Positions 1 to 9,615 are shown, numbered from the stretch's first letter. The stretch is 11,410 nt of DNA from Krasilnikovozyma curviuscula (GCA_014825775.1 MVAQ01000374.1:1-11410), one strand, 5' to 3'. The notes: generated from the letters alone by a model not told the origin. A program made the numbers and translations.

Positions 1-2
1 CC

Positions 3-17
3 AAAAAAAAAAAAAAA
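3..17. repeat. 15-nt A homopolymer (T run on the minus strand)
   Basis: An uninterrupted run of 15 A lies at the left edge. On the minus strand it is a T run inside the truncated intron that follows the last visible exon of the Tat-SF1-like gene, whose donor GTGAGT is at 48-43. It probably serves as the intron's pyrimidine tract. The acceptor is outside the window. Confidence 0.85.
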
Positions 18-48
18 GAGCCCGTTTATGAGGTGTATGAGGACTCAC

Positions 49-1556
49 CGCGATGCATGCTTGAGCTGAGAGGGGATCCTTAAACTTGACCGTTATGATG
101 CCATCTTCTTCTTTCTGTAAAGAGACGGAGGCGAGAAACAAGACAAAATCCCAAGAAAGATCAGTAAACCACTCAATCAATAATTCAGGACGATGAGGCA
201 GAGAAGAGGAGAAAGGCTACTACTTACGTCGAACAGAATCACGTTGGTGACCTCACCAAAGTTACCAGCTTCATCTCTAACATCCTCTTTGAGGTCAAGC
301 ATCAGACTGGCATCCTTCTCCAAGTCTTCCAGAGAGAACATGTATCGCAAAACGACGACACGGGCGTTTCGAGACACTGTCGTGGATGATCGACCAGAAC
401 GTTCTTCATCTGACGATGCTGAGTCCCAATCGTTGACTTTACTAAGATTTGAAAATACAAAACAGGAGGGAATCAGCAGCAGATAACAACCAGAAGAAAT
501 TAGAAATATGGTGACCCACTCCTTCAGCTTCTGTAGCCTCTTACTCGCCTTTCTCTTCTCTTCATCAGTCATACGCTTCTTAGTACCACCGCCATTTTCC
601 TTAGCTTTACTCTCGCCAGCTTCCCCATCTGCACCAGCTTCGGCACCACCTTGCGCTTCCAGGCTCTTGGTCTTCCCCCACTCGGCCTTCTGAACCTTCA
701 TCCTACCTTCTCCAGATCCCAACCTAAACTCCTCATCATCCAACAGCGTGATGGCCAAGTCGACACTTTTTTCTTGAAAGTACATAACCAGCGCTTCGCC
801 TCTGAACATATCATTGTTCTTTGGGTCGGTGTACAGCTTTATACGCGGCTGGTCCTGGTCGTCAATGAGGATAACACCAGCCTTCTTGAATACGTGGTGG
901 ATCTCTTCTAGCGTTGCGTCGAGGGGCAAGTTGGTGATGTATACTGCTGTCGATTTTGGTGCCTGCTGAGCAGGTTTAGAGAAATTCGAGGGACCGGCTT
1001 CTCCACTGGTACTGTCCACTCTGGGAGCTTTAGTTTTCACTTTCTTGGACGTTGCGGGGACAGAAGTGCCGTTGGACACGGTGTTGGATGTGTAGTCAAC
1101 TTCAGCGTCGTTTTTTCGTTTTTTGTTCTGAGCTTTTAGGATCGGGGCAGCTGGGACCTACAGCAACAAAAAAACACAACTTACATCTTATTACGGCTGA
1201 AGCAAGACAAAGAAGAGAGCAGAAATGGATGGGAACTCACATTTTCGTCCACTCCTGCCACAGAATACGCCGCCTGTTGGGCAGCTAGCTCTTCATCCGA
1301 GACCTAATTAGTCAAATCATCCAAGGAATAGAAGCAAGAGCAGTATCAGATGCAGTTCCACAGTCATCAGGGGCAGCCAGCGACAGATACGTACAATGGG
1401 CACCCAATTGGCAGCGACGTTGCTCCATTCGTACTCCTTTCCAGTTGTTTCGTCCTCGTATTCCCACTTGTTTGTCGATTTGTTGAATTGAACTCTGGGA
1501 TCCGCAGAGAACGCTGCGGCCTGCGCTTGTTGCTCGGGTGTCATAGCACTCGACAT
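49..1556 (-). CDS. CUS2: Tat-SF1/Cus2-like U2 snRNP-associated splicing factor, 5' part (3' end beyond window)
   Basis: Nuclear factor that helps U2 snRNP/SF3b assembly in the spliceosome. Visible exons in coding order are 1395-1556, 1241-1303, 520-1157, 228-441 and 49-114, giving 381 codons with consistent phase. The gene continues left after a GTGAGT donor. Residues about 28-75 form the Tat-SF1-type aromatic N-terminal motif (KWEYEDETTGKEYEW, then NWVPI). RRM1 spans about 147-236, with RNP2-like VYITNL at 147 and RNP1-like FRGEALVMYF at 193. A charged linker rich in E, A, G and K follows. The second RRM, a UHM, begins near 314 (RVVVLRYMF; later GNFGEVTNVILFD) and is cut by the window edge. 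The start ATG at 1556 opens the conserved motif; the upstream in-frame extension crosses a poly-A stretch and looks like 5'UTR. The family call is from memory of human HTATSF1 and yeast Cus2. Confidence 0.88.
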
Positions 1557-1817
1557 TGCATTTGGTGAACGTTGGCGGCGAAATTGCAAGAGGAAAACAG
1601 AAGGAGAGTCATTAGGGAGTTTTTTTTTTGAGAAAGCAAAATGAATAATTTCATTCAGCTTGTATGCTCTGCACTTTTGAGATATCAAACAGGCACTGGC
1701 ACAGAGATATGCTTGCGTTGAGTGATGTCCTCGAATCTGTGTACTTCATACAGAGCTCATCTAAATAGCGATCAATATCACAAATACATCCAAAATCCGA
1801 TAATAGATGACCACCAA
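1557..1817. other. Intergenic region between dehydrogenase 3' end and Tat-SF1-like 5' end
   Basis: This 261-bp gap holds the 3'UTR of the upstream minus-strand dehydrogenase gene and the promoter/5'UTR of the Tat-SF1-like gene. A T10 run on the plus strand (1620-1629) is a poly-A stretch about 65 nt upstream of the ATG, like the dA:dT tracts of fungal promoters. I see no other defined site and no additional gene. Confidence 0.6.
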
Positions 1818-3440
1818 TCAGTTAACAACGCTCTGTGGCTTTCCATCAGCCCAAGCGACAAGGTTGGAGAAGTGTTCCAGCTCAAAGTCTTTGAGGACGC
1901 TCGGAACGTTGCAGGCGAAATGACTGGTCAACACAACGTTATCCATTCCAAGGAGCACATCAGGAACTTTAGGTTCCTCTTCAAAGACATCTTTGCACAA
2001 GGTGACAATGAGATTCTGGTCAGACAGGGTGCAAGTCGAGATTAAGAAAAGGAGGTGAGATCAATCGTACCAAGTCCAGCTCCAGCGAGTTTACCAGATT
2101 GCAACGCTTCAATCATGGCGGCTTCATCAATTACAGGCCCTCTAGCCGTGTTGATGATATAAGAGTTGTCAGGCATGAGAGCAATTTCTTTAGCGCCAAT
2201 GAGATGGGTTGTTACTGGCGAGAGAGGAACATGAATTGAGAGAACGTCGCTTGTTTTGAGAAGCTTGAAAATAAAAACAAAAATAAATGGATAAGTCAAC
2301 ACCATTCTCAACTGGCTCTAGAAATCGACCCTCACCTCTTCCATTGACTCGACATAAGTTGCACCGCCCTCGAGCTCCGTTGGGAGCTTTCTCCTGTTGT
2401 GGTAAGTCACCTTCATACCTAGAGCGATCATATACTTTGCTAAGATCTATTTTAAGAATGGAAGAAGCGTCAGTGTCAGAGTAAAAGCATGAGATCAAGG
2501 CGACTTACTCTTCCAATGCTACCCATCCCCAAAATTCCCAAATGAAGACCAACGTGCGTTCTACCCATAATTCTGTTCTGAGGAGTAATCTTTCCAGCTT
2601 CCCAGTCTCCTCTTCTGACTTGTGCATCAGCTGCGATGGTCTTTCGGAGTGTGGTGAGGATGAGGATCATCTGACAACATCACCAATGAAGTCAGTCGTC
2701 GCACGCTGCTCAGGTATGTTAAGAGACCCACGGCATGAGAGGCGGTTGGTTCTGCAACCGAGGCAGGAGTATTGCAGTAGGAAACACCGTGTTTAGTGAG
2801 GTAGGAGATTGGAGCCTCGATTGTGTTTGGAACACAGAAGTAACGAAATGTCAGTTTGAGCAGAAGCACCATTAAGATGCATAGAGACACCACTCACCTT
2901 CTCATAACCAGCTCCTGGACCACCAACGAGCTTTAAACCAGCACTGACCCTATGAACAGAAGTAATTATGAGACCAGATCGGGAACGGGAGAGCTCCTTC
3001 CAAGCCACGATATGCCGACTGATAACTCACAACGGACCGAGCAACTCCTCGTTAATAGGCACAATCTGGAACAATCCCGAGAAAAAGATCACTGAGCAAA
3101 AAGATGAAGGGGTAAGTAAAAAGTTCTCGACGCAGTACGCTGAGCGCAGAGTGAATATCGGAACGACTCACAAACGGCAGAAAAGTAGCCGTGGGCAGCA
3201 ATGTCATCTTTAAACCACTGGATAGTCTCTTCTCGTTTTCCTTCAATCGGCTGATGAACCACCATCTCTGAGAGTCCCAAACAAATACGTGGATCAGCGT
3301 CTGTCTTCCTCTATGAAGAAGAATGTATCAGAACCTGTGCAGGACTCACCAAATCTGTCTGTCAGTGCAGCAAGGGCATCTTTAGCGTCCTGAGTTGATG
3401 GCATGCCAATACAAAGGACTCGTTGCTTTTGTTGGGTCAT
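1818..3440 (-). CDS. D-isomer-specific 2-hydroxyacid dehydrogenase (glyoxylate/hydroxypyruvate reductase type)
   Basis: NAD(P)-dependent reductase acting on a 2-oxoacid such as glyoxylate or hydroxypyruvate; the exact substrate cannot be read from sequence. Exons in coding order: 3350-3440, 3172-3300, 3031-3091, 2898-2949, 2732-2815, 2509-2670, 2336-2446, 2071-2263, 1818-1990. These sum to 1056 nt, or 351 aa, normal for the family. The N-terminal catalytic half carries LKLVGGPGAGYEK and YCNTPASVAEPTA. The Rossmann dinucleotide motif GMGSIG lies at about 187-192. NTARGPVIDE supplies the catalytic Arg (about 271), DVFEEEP the Glu (about 300) and TSHFAC the His (about 318). The start ATG at 3440 opens a typical first beta strand (RVLCIGMPS). 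The exon 2/3 junction is the least certain: GTGAGT at 3171 joined to CTCAG before 3091 keeps frame and the expected length, while GTTTGT at 3175 joined to CCAG before 3065 is an alternative 10 residues shorter. Expression is probably cytosolic, since no targeting signal is seen. Confidence 0.88.
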
Positions 3441-3767
3441 CGTGAATTTGGTACTGGTTGAAGTTCTTGAAGAGCTGGAGGAAAGGTGGTAGGAAATCAG
3501 TTATTGAATAAAAGAGCTATCAGCAATAGTGAATGGTTCTAGAAAAGATCGTTAAACGTACCACGATGATGTAGTGGATGAGATATCGAGAAGAAAAACT
3601 AGCACGGTTAGCAAGGACTCGGTGGCGGCGGGGCGTAAGGAAGGCTCAAAGCCGCGCACTCTGTGGCGCAGATAGAACAACAACGAAACAAAAACCTGGC
3701 TGTCGTTGGGCTAAGTGGAGCAATGATAATATCACAAGAAGGAAACTGAAATCAAATCAAAATAAAA
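3441..3767. other. Intergenic region between condensin 3' end and dehydrogenase 5' end
   Basis: This 327-bp gap combines the condensin 3'UTR (A/T-rich, just below 3768) with the dehydrogenase promoter and 5'UTR. A GC-rich patch lies at about 3620-3670. Plus-strand open frames across it have no recognisable product and look like chance. A probable 5'UTR intron of the dehydrogenase lies inside and is listed separately. Confidence 0.6.
3475..3561 (-). other. Predicted 5'UTR intron of the dehydrogenase gene
   Basis: On the minus strand a GTACGT donor (3561-3556) pairs with a pyrimidine-rich acceptor ending TTTCCTCCAG at 3475, with a CTGAT branch-like site upstream of the acceptor. The 87-nt length matches neighbouring introns. 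The intron would sit 34 nt before the ATG at 3440, and the short stretch above the donor contains no ATG. It is predicted from splice signals only. Confidence 0.5.
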
Positions 3768-4200
3768 TCACTCTTCTTCCTCTTCCACGTCCTCCTCATC
3801 AGACTCAATAACGGCCTTGCGTCGGCCTGTACAAGAAGGCAGAGAGGTCATCAGTAAGAGCCAGAAACTTCACGGTGAGAGAGAAAAGCTGACCTTTCCT
3901 TGGTGCAGGAGCTGGCTTCTTATTGCTCTTACTCTGGCGTTTGCTCTTCATTGGCTTGGGCGACTCTTCCTCCTCCTCGACGATTTTCTCAGCCTCAGTT
4001 TCCTGTTCGACCTCGGCTTCAGTTTCTTCCTCTTCCTCCTCTTCCTCTTCGGCTTGTTGACGTCGGGCTAGAAGAGAGTGAGCATTCGAGTATTTGAGTT
4101 AGACTAGCACACAGAGAGTGAAATCCTCAAATCTTACTCACATCGTCGAGATGGGGCAGGAGCAGCTTCTTTTGCAGCCCTCCTTCTCTTGGAAGCTTTG
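3768..4200 (-). repeat. Repeated basic/PAPAP/RR/acidic module in the condensin C-terminal tail
   Basis: The tail shows the same order twice: a Lys/Arg-rich stretch, an APAP motif, an intron after the first base of a codon, an RR pair, then an acidic run. Copy 1 reads AAPAPSRR, intron 4068-4141, then SRRQQA and nine Glu. Copy 2 reads KPAPAPRK, intron 3827-3893, then GRRKA and SDEEDVEEEEE. The DNA at 4152-4163 and 3901-3912 is identical in 11 of 12 bases. The intervening exon (3894-4067, 174 nt) has symmetric 1-1 phase. Divergence elsewhere is high, so convergence on a low-complexity tail remains possible. Confidence 0.5.
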
Positions 4201-7200
4201 ACTTTCTTCGAAACCTGAGCATCGAGTTCCTGCTCCTCAACGCCCTTGTTCTTGTGAGCCTCAAGAATGTCTTCAAACTCTTTGAGCTCTGACTCAGGCT
4301 TGTTGGGAAGCTTGTTGGTACGAGATTTAGCGAGAATCTCAGAGAACCTCTTGAATACGGTTTCTTCGTAGAGCTTATCTTGGTAGAATTGAAGGCCATC
4401 GATTAGTTTCTTGACCGACCGTTCTGACTTGTAAGGAAGAAGAGACAGGCAGAAAGCAATATCTCTCCATTGTCTTTCTTCTGTAGCTAATCTGAAACGC
4501 TGACAGAGCTTCTCGATGATACTTTCAGCTTGTTTTTCCTAAGTAAATGAATAAGATCAGAAAAATCCAATTAGCAGATCAAGGAGAGATGGGCTTACCT
4601 TCTCGATAAAGGTAAAGATGTACTTCATGGTTCTTTGGAAGGCCTCTTCATCGACAGCATTCTCGCCGAGTGACAGGTGACTGATGACATCCTGCAAGTT
4701 GTTGTAAAGGGCGTTGTCTTTGGTGGAGAGTTCCATGAAGAAGAGTTTGGCCAAATCACCAATTCTCTTGTCCTCGTCTTCCAAACATTTGGCCATCTCA
4801 CCGAGCTGGCCCTTCACCTTGATCATACCGTTAAGGATCAGGTGCGTCAGCACCATGAGCGTGTTCTTCTTGACGTGGCCGTCAGAATCAGCAAGGCCCT
4901 TGTAGAGTTGATCACTGGGAGCCAAAGGCACATCTCTCAGCAGCGTCGACAGGCCAGATCGCAAAACTTGAGTAGCTCACCTATTCTCATCAATCATATT
5001 ACTGAAGCAAACAGCAACATCGCCCAAGCCAATGACGATGTTACTACGAATTCCAGGATCCTGAGTAGTCTCTAGAACTTTGAAAAGTAGTGGCAGGTGA
5101 CCCTCACAGAATTGAGAGCTGACACACATGAGTTTGGTTAAACTCAAGACAGCAGCGATTCGGAGAGTTGAATCCTGCAAAGAGAGACAAGTAGTTTAGG
5201 CATGTACAAGTAAAGTAGCAACAATATTGACTGACCTTGTAGTAGTTAGGTTTGGAGCAGATCTCTGCGATGAGTGGTCCATAGATAGCAAGTAATGAGT
5301 TCTCTCCATATAGAAGCTCTCGCTCACGGATGTCAGCAATTATATCACCAATATCGTCTTCGGCATTACCAGTAACCTGATCCAAATCGTTGCCGTCCTT
5401 GTCTGCAGCCTTCTTGGCAGCTTTTTCTGAAGGGTCAAGAAATAAAAAGAAAGTCAGCGAGATGGCATCATTGCCTTAGCCAGAGAGTTCCTTTACCTTT
5501 GGCCTCTCCTTCCTTTCTGCGCTTGAACTCTCTCTCGACCAACTCAAGGTAGACGATGTGCTTGATAGCGATGTGACCGACCACAAACACCAGTTGAGCA
5601 AGTTGGAAGGTATCGATAAGATTATCAGAACCATCCAACGACCCTTGGGAGCCTGATCGTGGCATCCTAGCTTGGGTAGCTGGGGTTGGTGGCGGAGCTT
5701 GATCATCGTCGTTCTCAGCTATGACCGTCTCGTCACCGGATCCTGAGAAGTCAGCTGAAGCAGGAATAGACAAGAAGACTCTTCGAGTGAGGTTTTTGAT
5801 GATTTCGCCGCACATTGCATCCGGCTGCTCTCCCAACAGGTAGATGGTGTTGATGGCTTGTTCAGCGACACCGAACCTACAAATCGGCTTTGCTCGTCAG
5901 AAAATACAAATAACAAGAGAATTGTCAGACTATACAGACCACTGAGTTGATGATGCAGGGTGTTCGATGGCTTCCTTCAAGCGATGAAAGATTGCGTTGT
6001 CCATAGGAAGACGGTTGGATTTGTCAACCAAAGACCCTGGAGAAGGCGATTTCCAACAGATGTCAGCAACACACCAAGCAGTGATCAGTGAAAGGTGAAA
6101 GAACTGACCCTTGATCTTCTTCACACTGCCGCTGATTCTCTGTAAAGCGACACAAGTGTATCGGGCAAGCACAAGATCTGCCTTTCCAAGAGGACCGAGA
6201 CCAATGTTGAGCAACGAGTCGATACGTTCCACAACAATCTCCTTCTTGGCAACGGCAAGCATTCCCAAGATAATGATGGCTCCTCGTCGTTGAACCCGAG
6301 GAATAGGCTTATCGACGTCTGTGTTGCCAAATAATGGTTCTAGTTGGATATCGTTCTTAGGTACGAGAAAAAAAGGACACTTACTGTACACCTGCCACAG
6401 TTTGTTGATAACATCAGGGTGAACTGATCCTTCACTCATCATAGTCCTCATGAGCTCCTCAAGAGAGGTGAGTTCGGCTAAAGTAGCGTTATACGTGCGT
6501 CTGAAATTTAATAAGTAATTATCAGATCAAAGCCTGGCGAAGGAAGAACCAAACAAGGAAACTCACTCAATCATGTTCTTTGCAATACGATTGACTTGTT
6601 CCTTTGCACTCAAGTCGGCAATGGCCTCGAAGTAAAGCTGCTTGTAGCACTCGATGACTCTGGATCTGATTCCTTTCAGTTCCTTCCCATCATCTCCTTC
6701 AACGACAGCGTTGTTGTCTTTAGTCCAGACGAGATGCAACATAGCTTTAATACCGACCTATGGCAAACCCCAAGGAACAACAGTTAGATCGAAAATCTCA
6801 ATCAAGTGAATCAAACGTAGACACACTGATGATCCTTCGAGGTTGTACTCGTAGGCAGTCTTGAAAAAATCCATCGCTTCCAAAACTTCAGCACGTCCAG
6901 TTGAGATGAGCAACTCGCTGAGCTTAGGAATGGCACCTTCGATAGCCTTCACGAAGACCAAAGCGTCGGAGTAATATTTCTTGGTCAATTGGAGCTTCTG
7001 GACAATTTCAGCGTTGGCGAGAGCAGCTTCTTGTTCTTGAGCAATCGCTTTGACGTCCAAAACGTCTGATTTGCGGGATTTCTTTGGTACCTTTTTAGAA
7101 GTCGCCTTCTTCCTTGGTGTTGGAAGTCCGTCGCCGTTTTCGGAGTCATCTTCGTTCACTTCACCATCAGCATTTTCGGCTTCGTCGTCTTCTTCCTCTT

Positions 7201-9268
7201 GTTCCTGTTCCTTGTCCTCTTCTCCGTCTTCCTTTTCTTGAGCAGGCTTCTCCAACTCTTTGGGTTCCAACTTTTCCAGCTCAGCGCACAGGCTGTCAAA
7301 TCTCTCTTGCCATTCTGGCAAGTTCAAGAGACCACCGTGAAGCTGACCAAAAGGGTGAGACGTGATGAGCTTAGTGACGAGGGCAATAGCCTGTCTTCGT
7401 ACAGAAGCAGACTTGTCTTCCAAGTGTCTGATGGCGAGTGTGGTGATTAATGGGCGTTGCTTGAGGAACTTGGATACTCTGAAACAATGAGATGTCAGCA
7501 CTCCGACCATGGCAATGCGACTCAGGATACAAACTGACTCGAGAAGTTTAACGATCGTTGTGATTACTTTAGCCCGGACCCAACTGTTCATGTCCAAGAA
7601 TCTGTTAGTGAGCAATTCGAAATAGCTGACGATCTGTTTCTTCTTAATTTCCTCATCCATGTCTTCAGAGATGGTGACTTCTTTGATCAGAATGCCAATG
7701 ATTTCAACGATCGCCATTCGGATAGGATAAGCCTGCAAGAGGTACAGTAATGAGGTGAGAGCAGACAGAGGGACGAAAGAAGAGGATTAAGCTCACTTCG
7801 CTATCAAGATGGGGCAAGAGCAAACTGAACTGCTTGTGTACGACCCTTGGGCTGACTTCAGCCAGTTTGATCAAGAATTTACTGAACGACCTTGGCCCTT
7901 TGGTATCTTGTCCGCCAAATGACTTGGTAGAGATTTCTCTGTTGAAAAGGAGAAAGTATCAGATCAAAGTTGATTGTGAGCTTGGCTCCGAACGTACCTG
8001 AGCACCTCTTCCGTCAAGTGAGAATAATCGAATTCATTCGCAAGAATAGATAGCAACTCAGCCATTGGTTCAGACAGATGCTCATAATATTGGAGGTTTT
8101 GAATGATGGAGGTTTGGGCGCCTGATAGTATCAAACAAATTGGTGAGTACCTGCGTACATTTGCAGCGCAATGAGTGACACGAACCAAACGCATGTCCGT
8201 GGAACTTGACAGAAAGACAGATGATCTTGTAGACTCCCAATTTGATCTCAGCCGACTTCATGTATGACTCCTTCTCGGCAATTTGATATGCTGGTCTTGT
8301 GAAACAGCTAAAGGACACCACATAGGACTTTGAGCCACTGAGCCGCCACGTATCGACACAAGACATCACTCACTTGATGAAAGCTTCCCGTTCTTGCGTT
8401 GTAGTCCAAATTCTGTCTGTCTTCAAGCGAAGAGCCTTGGCCATTAGTGACAATGTTGATGGAATCTGAGATTCCCACGACCAGTTTTCTTTCTTCTTAG
8501 CTGCTGCTGTGCCTTTTCCTTTTCCTTTCTGTAAACATCACGTCAAATCAGAAACATTAGTATTTTATCAAGGAGCATGAATTCGACATAAAAAAACTGA
8601 TCTTTACCTTCAGCTTGCCATTGGCACCGAGTTCTTCGTCGCCAGCACTCGGTTTCGTCTTCTCAGCAGCGGTGATGTACCATTGGAGCAAGAAAGCATA
8701 CATTTCCAAGGGAGCTTTGTGTGAGAGATATGCTGTTGGGTCGTCAGATTCAAGGTCTCGAGTTGAAGCGTCGATTTCCGCTTGCAGAGCTGCAGCATCA
8801 GTGGTGAATCTCATTAGTGACTTGTGCTCCTGGTTGAAAGGTCACAGAGCACTCGACTTACATGATACAATCAGATCAAGGAGCTTGGAGTGTGTTTTCT
8901 GTGAAAGTGACGTAGAATACCTGGTGTTGTTTTCGTGAGCACGGTCAACAGTCAGCGAGCTGTGCCACCAACACACACGATACGCAAACAGCTGCTTACT
9001 TGATAAGACTTCGAAAGATATCGAATATTTCTTGGTCCAGGATAGCGTCTGGAGATGATACCGTAGCGTCAATTGCTCCTGAGGTTTGGGAAACAAGTGG
9101 TCAGCTGGAGCTCCCCCCTTCAACCCGGCAAGTATCCTCAAACGTACTCTCCAAGGCAGAAGACACAGATCCTTCATCCATATCAGGCACATTGACCTCA
9201 TACTGGATTTGGTAGTGCTCGTCTTCAGCCCACAGAGTGATTTCTTCCTGCAAATTGTAATCCGCCAT
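3768..9268 (-). CDS. YCS4: Condensin complex subunit 1 (CAP-D2/Ycs4/Cnd1)
   Basis: HEAT-repeat, non-SMC subunit of condensin that binds the Smc2-Smc4/kleisin core and helps compact mitotic chromosomes. Exons in coding order: 9148-9268, 9000-9078, 8869-8920, 8608-8829, 8374-8528, 8186-8295, 7998-8121, 7797-7938, 7539-7732, 6827-7478, 6567-6757, 6385-6500, 6109-6339, 5940-6036, 5497-5876, 5236-5426, 4981-5174, 4599-4914, 4142-4538, 3894-4067, 3768-3826. Total 4197 nt, 1398 aa, close to the human length of about 1400. Diagnostic blocks are LEMYAFLLQWYI (about 199-210 in the N-terminal Cnd1 domain), RRGAIIILGMLAVAK (737-751), the hallmark NTLMVLTHLILNGMIKVKG (1101-1119) and EKLCQRFRLATEERQWRDIA (about 1197-1216). 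A long acidic linker (about 481-515) followed by a basic patch (about 522-536) splits the HEAT arrays, and the C-terminus alternates basic and acidic segments like a nuclear-targeting tail. Family and frame are very secure; a few junctions, especially intron 3, are less so. Confidence 0.94.
8830..8868 (-). other. Ultra-short (39-nt) intron 3 of the condensin gene
   Basis: Frame can be kept only if the donor is GTATCA (8868-8863), joined to CAG before 8829, so that DLI is followed by EHKSLMRF. A better-looking GTAAGT donor lies 7 nt downstream (8861-8856), but it would leave a 32-nt intron and create an immediate TGA. The assignment rests on phase and on the strong family match on both sides. 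Confidence 0.55.
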
Positions 9269-9528
9269 TGTTTTTTGGGCTCGTTGAATCCTTCACTTAG
9301 CTTCCTGTTTGTTGCTTGATAAGTGGATCTGATAGCCAGAGATCCAGGGACGAGACTTGGTTCCACCAGGCTGGTGGTTGAGGCCCTTTTGAAGCTTCTG
9401 AAGCGGGCTGCTGCTGGAATGTTGCTCGACAGAAGCTCGCGTCCAAAATCGAAAGTCAACTAACTTCACACACGATTTCTGCAGCCCAACACCAAAGTAA
9501 TTTTTTTGAAAAGCTCCCTTCGCCTAAG
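9269..9528. promoter_or_regulatory. Bidirectional promoter region between condensin and the mitochondrial-type gene
   Basis: About 260 bp separate the condensin ATG (minus, 9268) from the predicted 5'UTR intron of the plus-strand gene (from 9529). The region must carry both promoters. It contains a perfect 7-bp inverted repeat with a 1-nt spacer (CCACCAG at 9363-9369, CTGGTGG at 9371-9377), about 100 bp from the condensin ATG. Nearby are the 8-bp palindrome GAAGCTTC (9391-9398) and the overlapping GCTTCTGAAGC. I recognise no TATA box or MluI cell-cycle box (ACGCGT). No ATG lies in the plus-strand leader just before the intron. Confidence 0.55.
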
Positions 9529-9603
9529 GTAAGTATGTGAACCTGATTGTGTTTCTTAGATCACTGACTGAGGCACCAGAAATTTCAATGCTGTCTTTTC
9601 CAG
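9529..9603 (+). other. Predicted 5'UTR intron of the mitochondrial-type gene
   Basis: The sequence CTAAG/GTAAGTATG gives a consensus donor at 9529. A CACTGACTGA branch-like site follows, then a pyrimidine-rich acceptor TCTTTTCCAG ending at 9603, only 12 nt before the ATG at 9616. The 75-nt length is typical of this window. Confidence 0.7.
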
Positions 9604-9615
9604 GGTTCCTGTGGA

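Noticed and set aside
1557..1688. N-terminal extension of the Tat-SF1-like protein to an in-frame Met at 1686
   Set aside because: It would translate an A-rich 5'UTR stretch into a Lys-rich segment with no family similarity. The ATG at 1556 directly precedes the conserved motif.
1722..2045. Plus-strand 107-aa open frame
   Set aside because: It is antisense to the last exons of the dehydrogenase, whose minus-strand translation carries clear family motifs.
3578..4097. Plus-strand open frames with a hydrophobic Leu/Phe-rich segment that resembles a membrane protein
   Set aside because: They overlap the intergenic gap and the antisense of the condensin acidic tail. The hydrophobic run is reverse-complemented Glu codons.
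7050..7450. Plus-strand open frames rich in Ser, Phe and Leu
   Set aside because: They are the antisense of the Glu/Asp/Lys-rich condensin linker, whose GAA/GAG codons read as Phe, Ser and Leu codons on the other strand. No splice signals or homology support them.
8842..9459. Minus-strand 205-aa open frame covering the condensin 5' end
   Set aside because: It runs in the wrong frame through introns and promoter. The spliced reading from ATG 9268 (MADYNLQEEITLWAEDEHYQ) gives better continuity with the condensin family.
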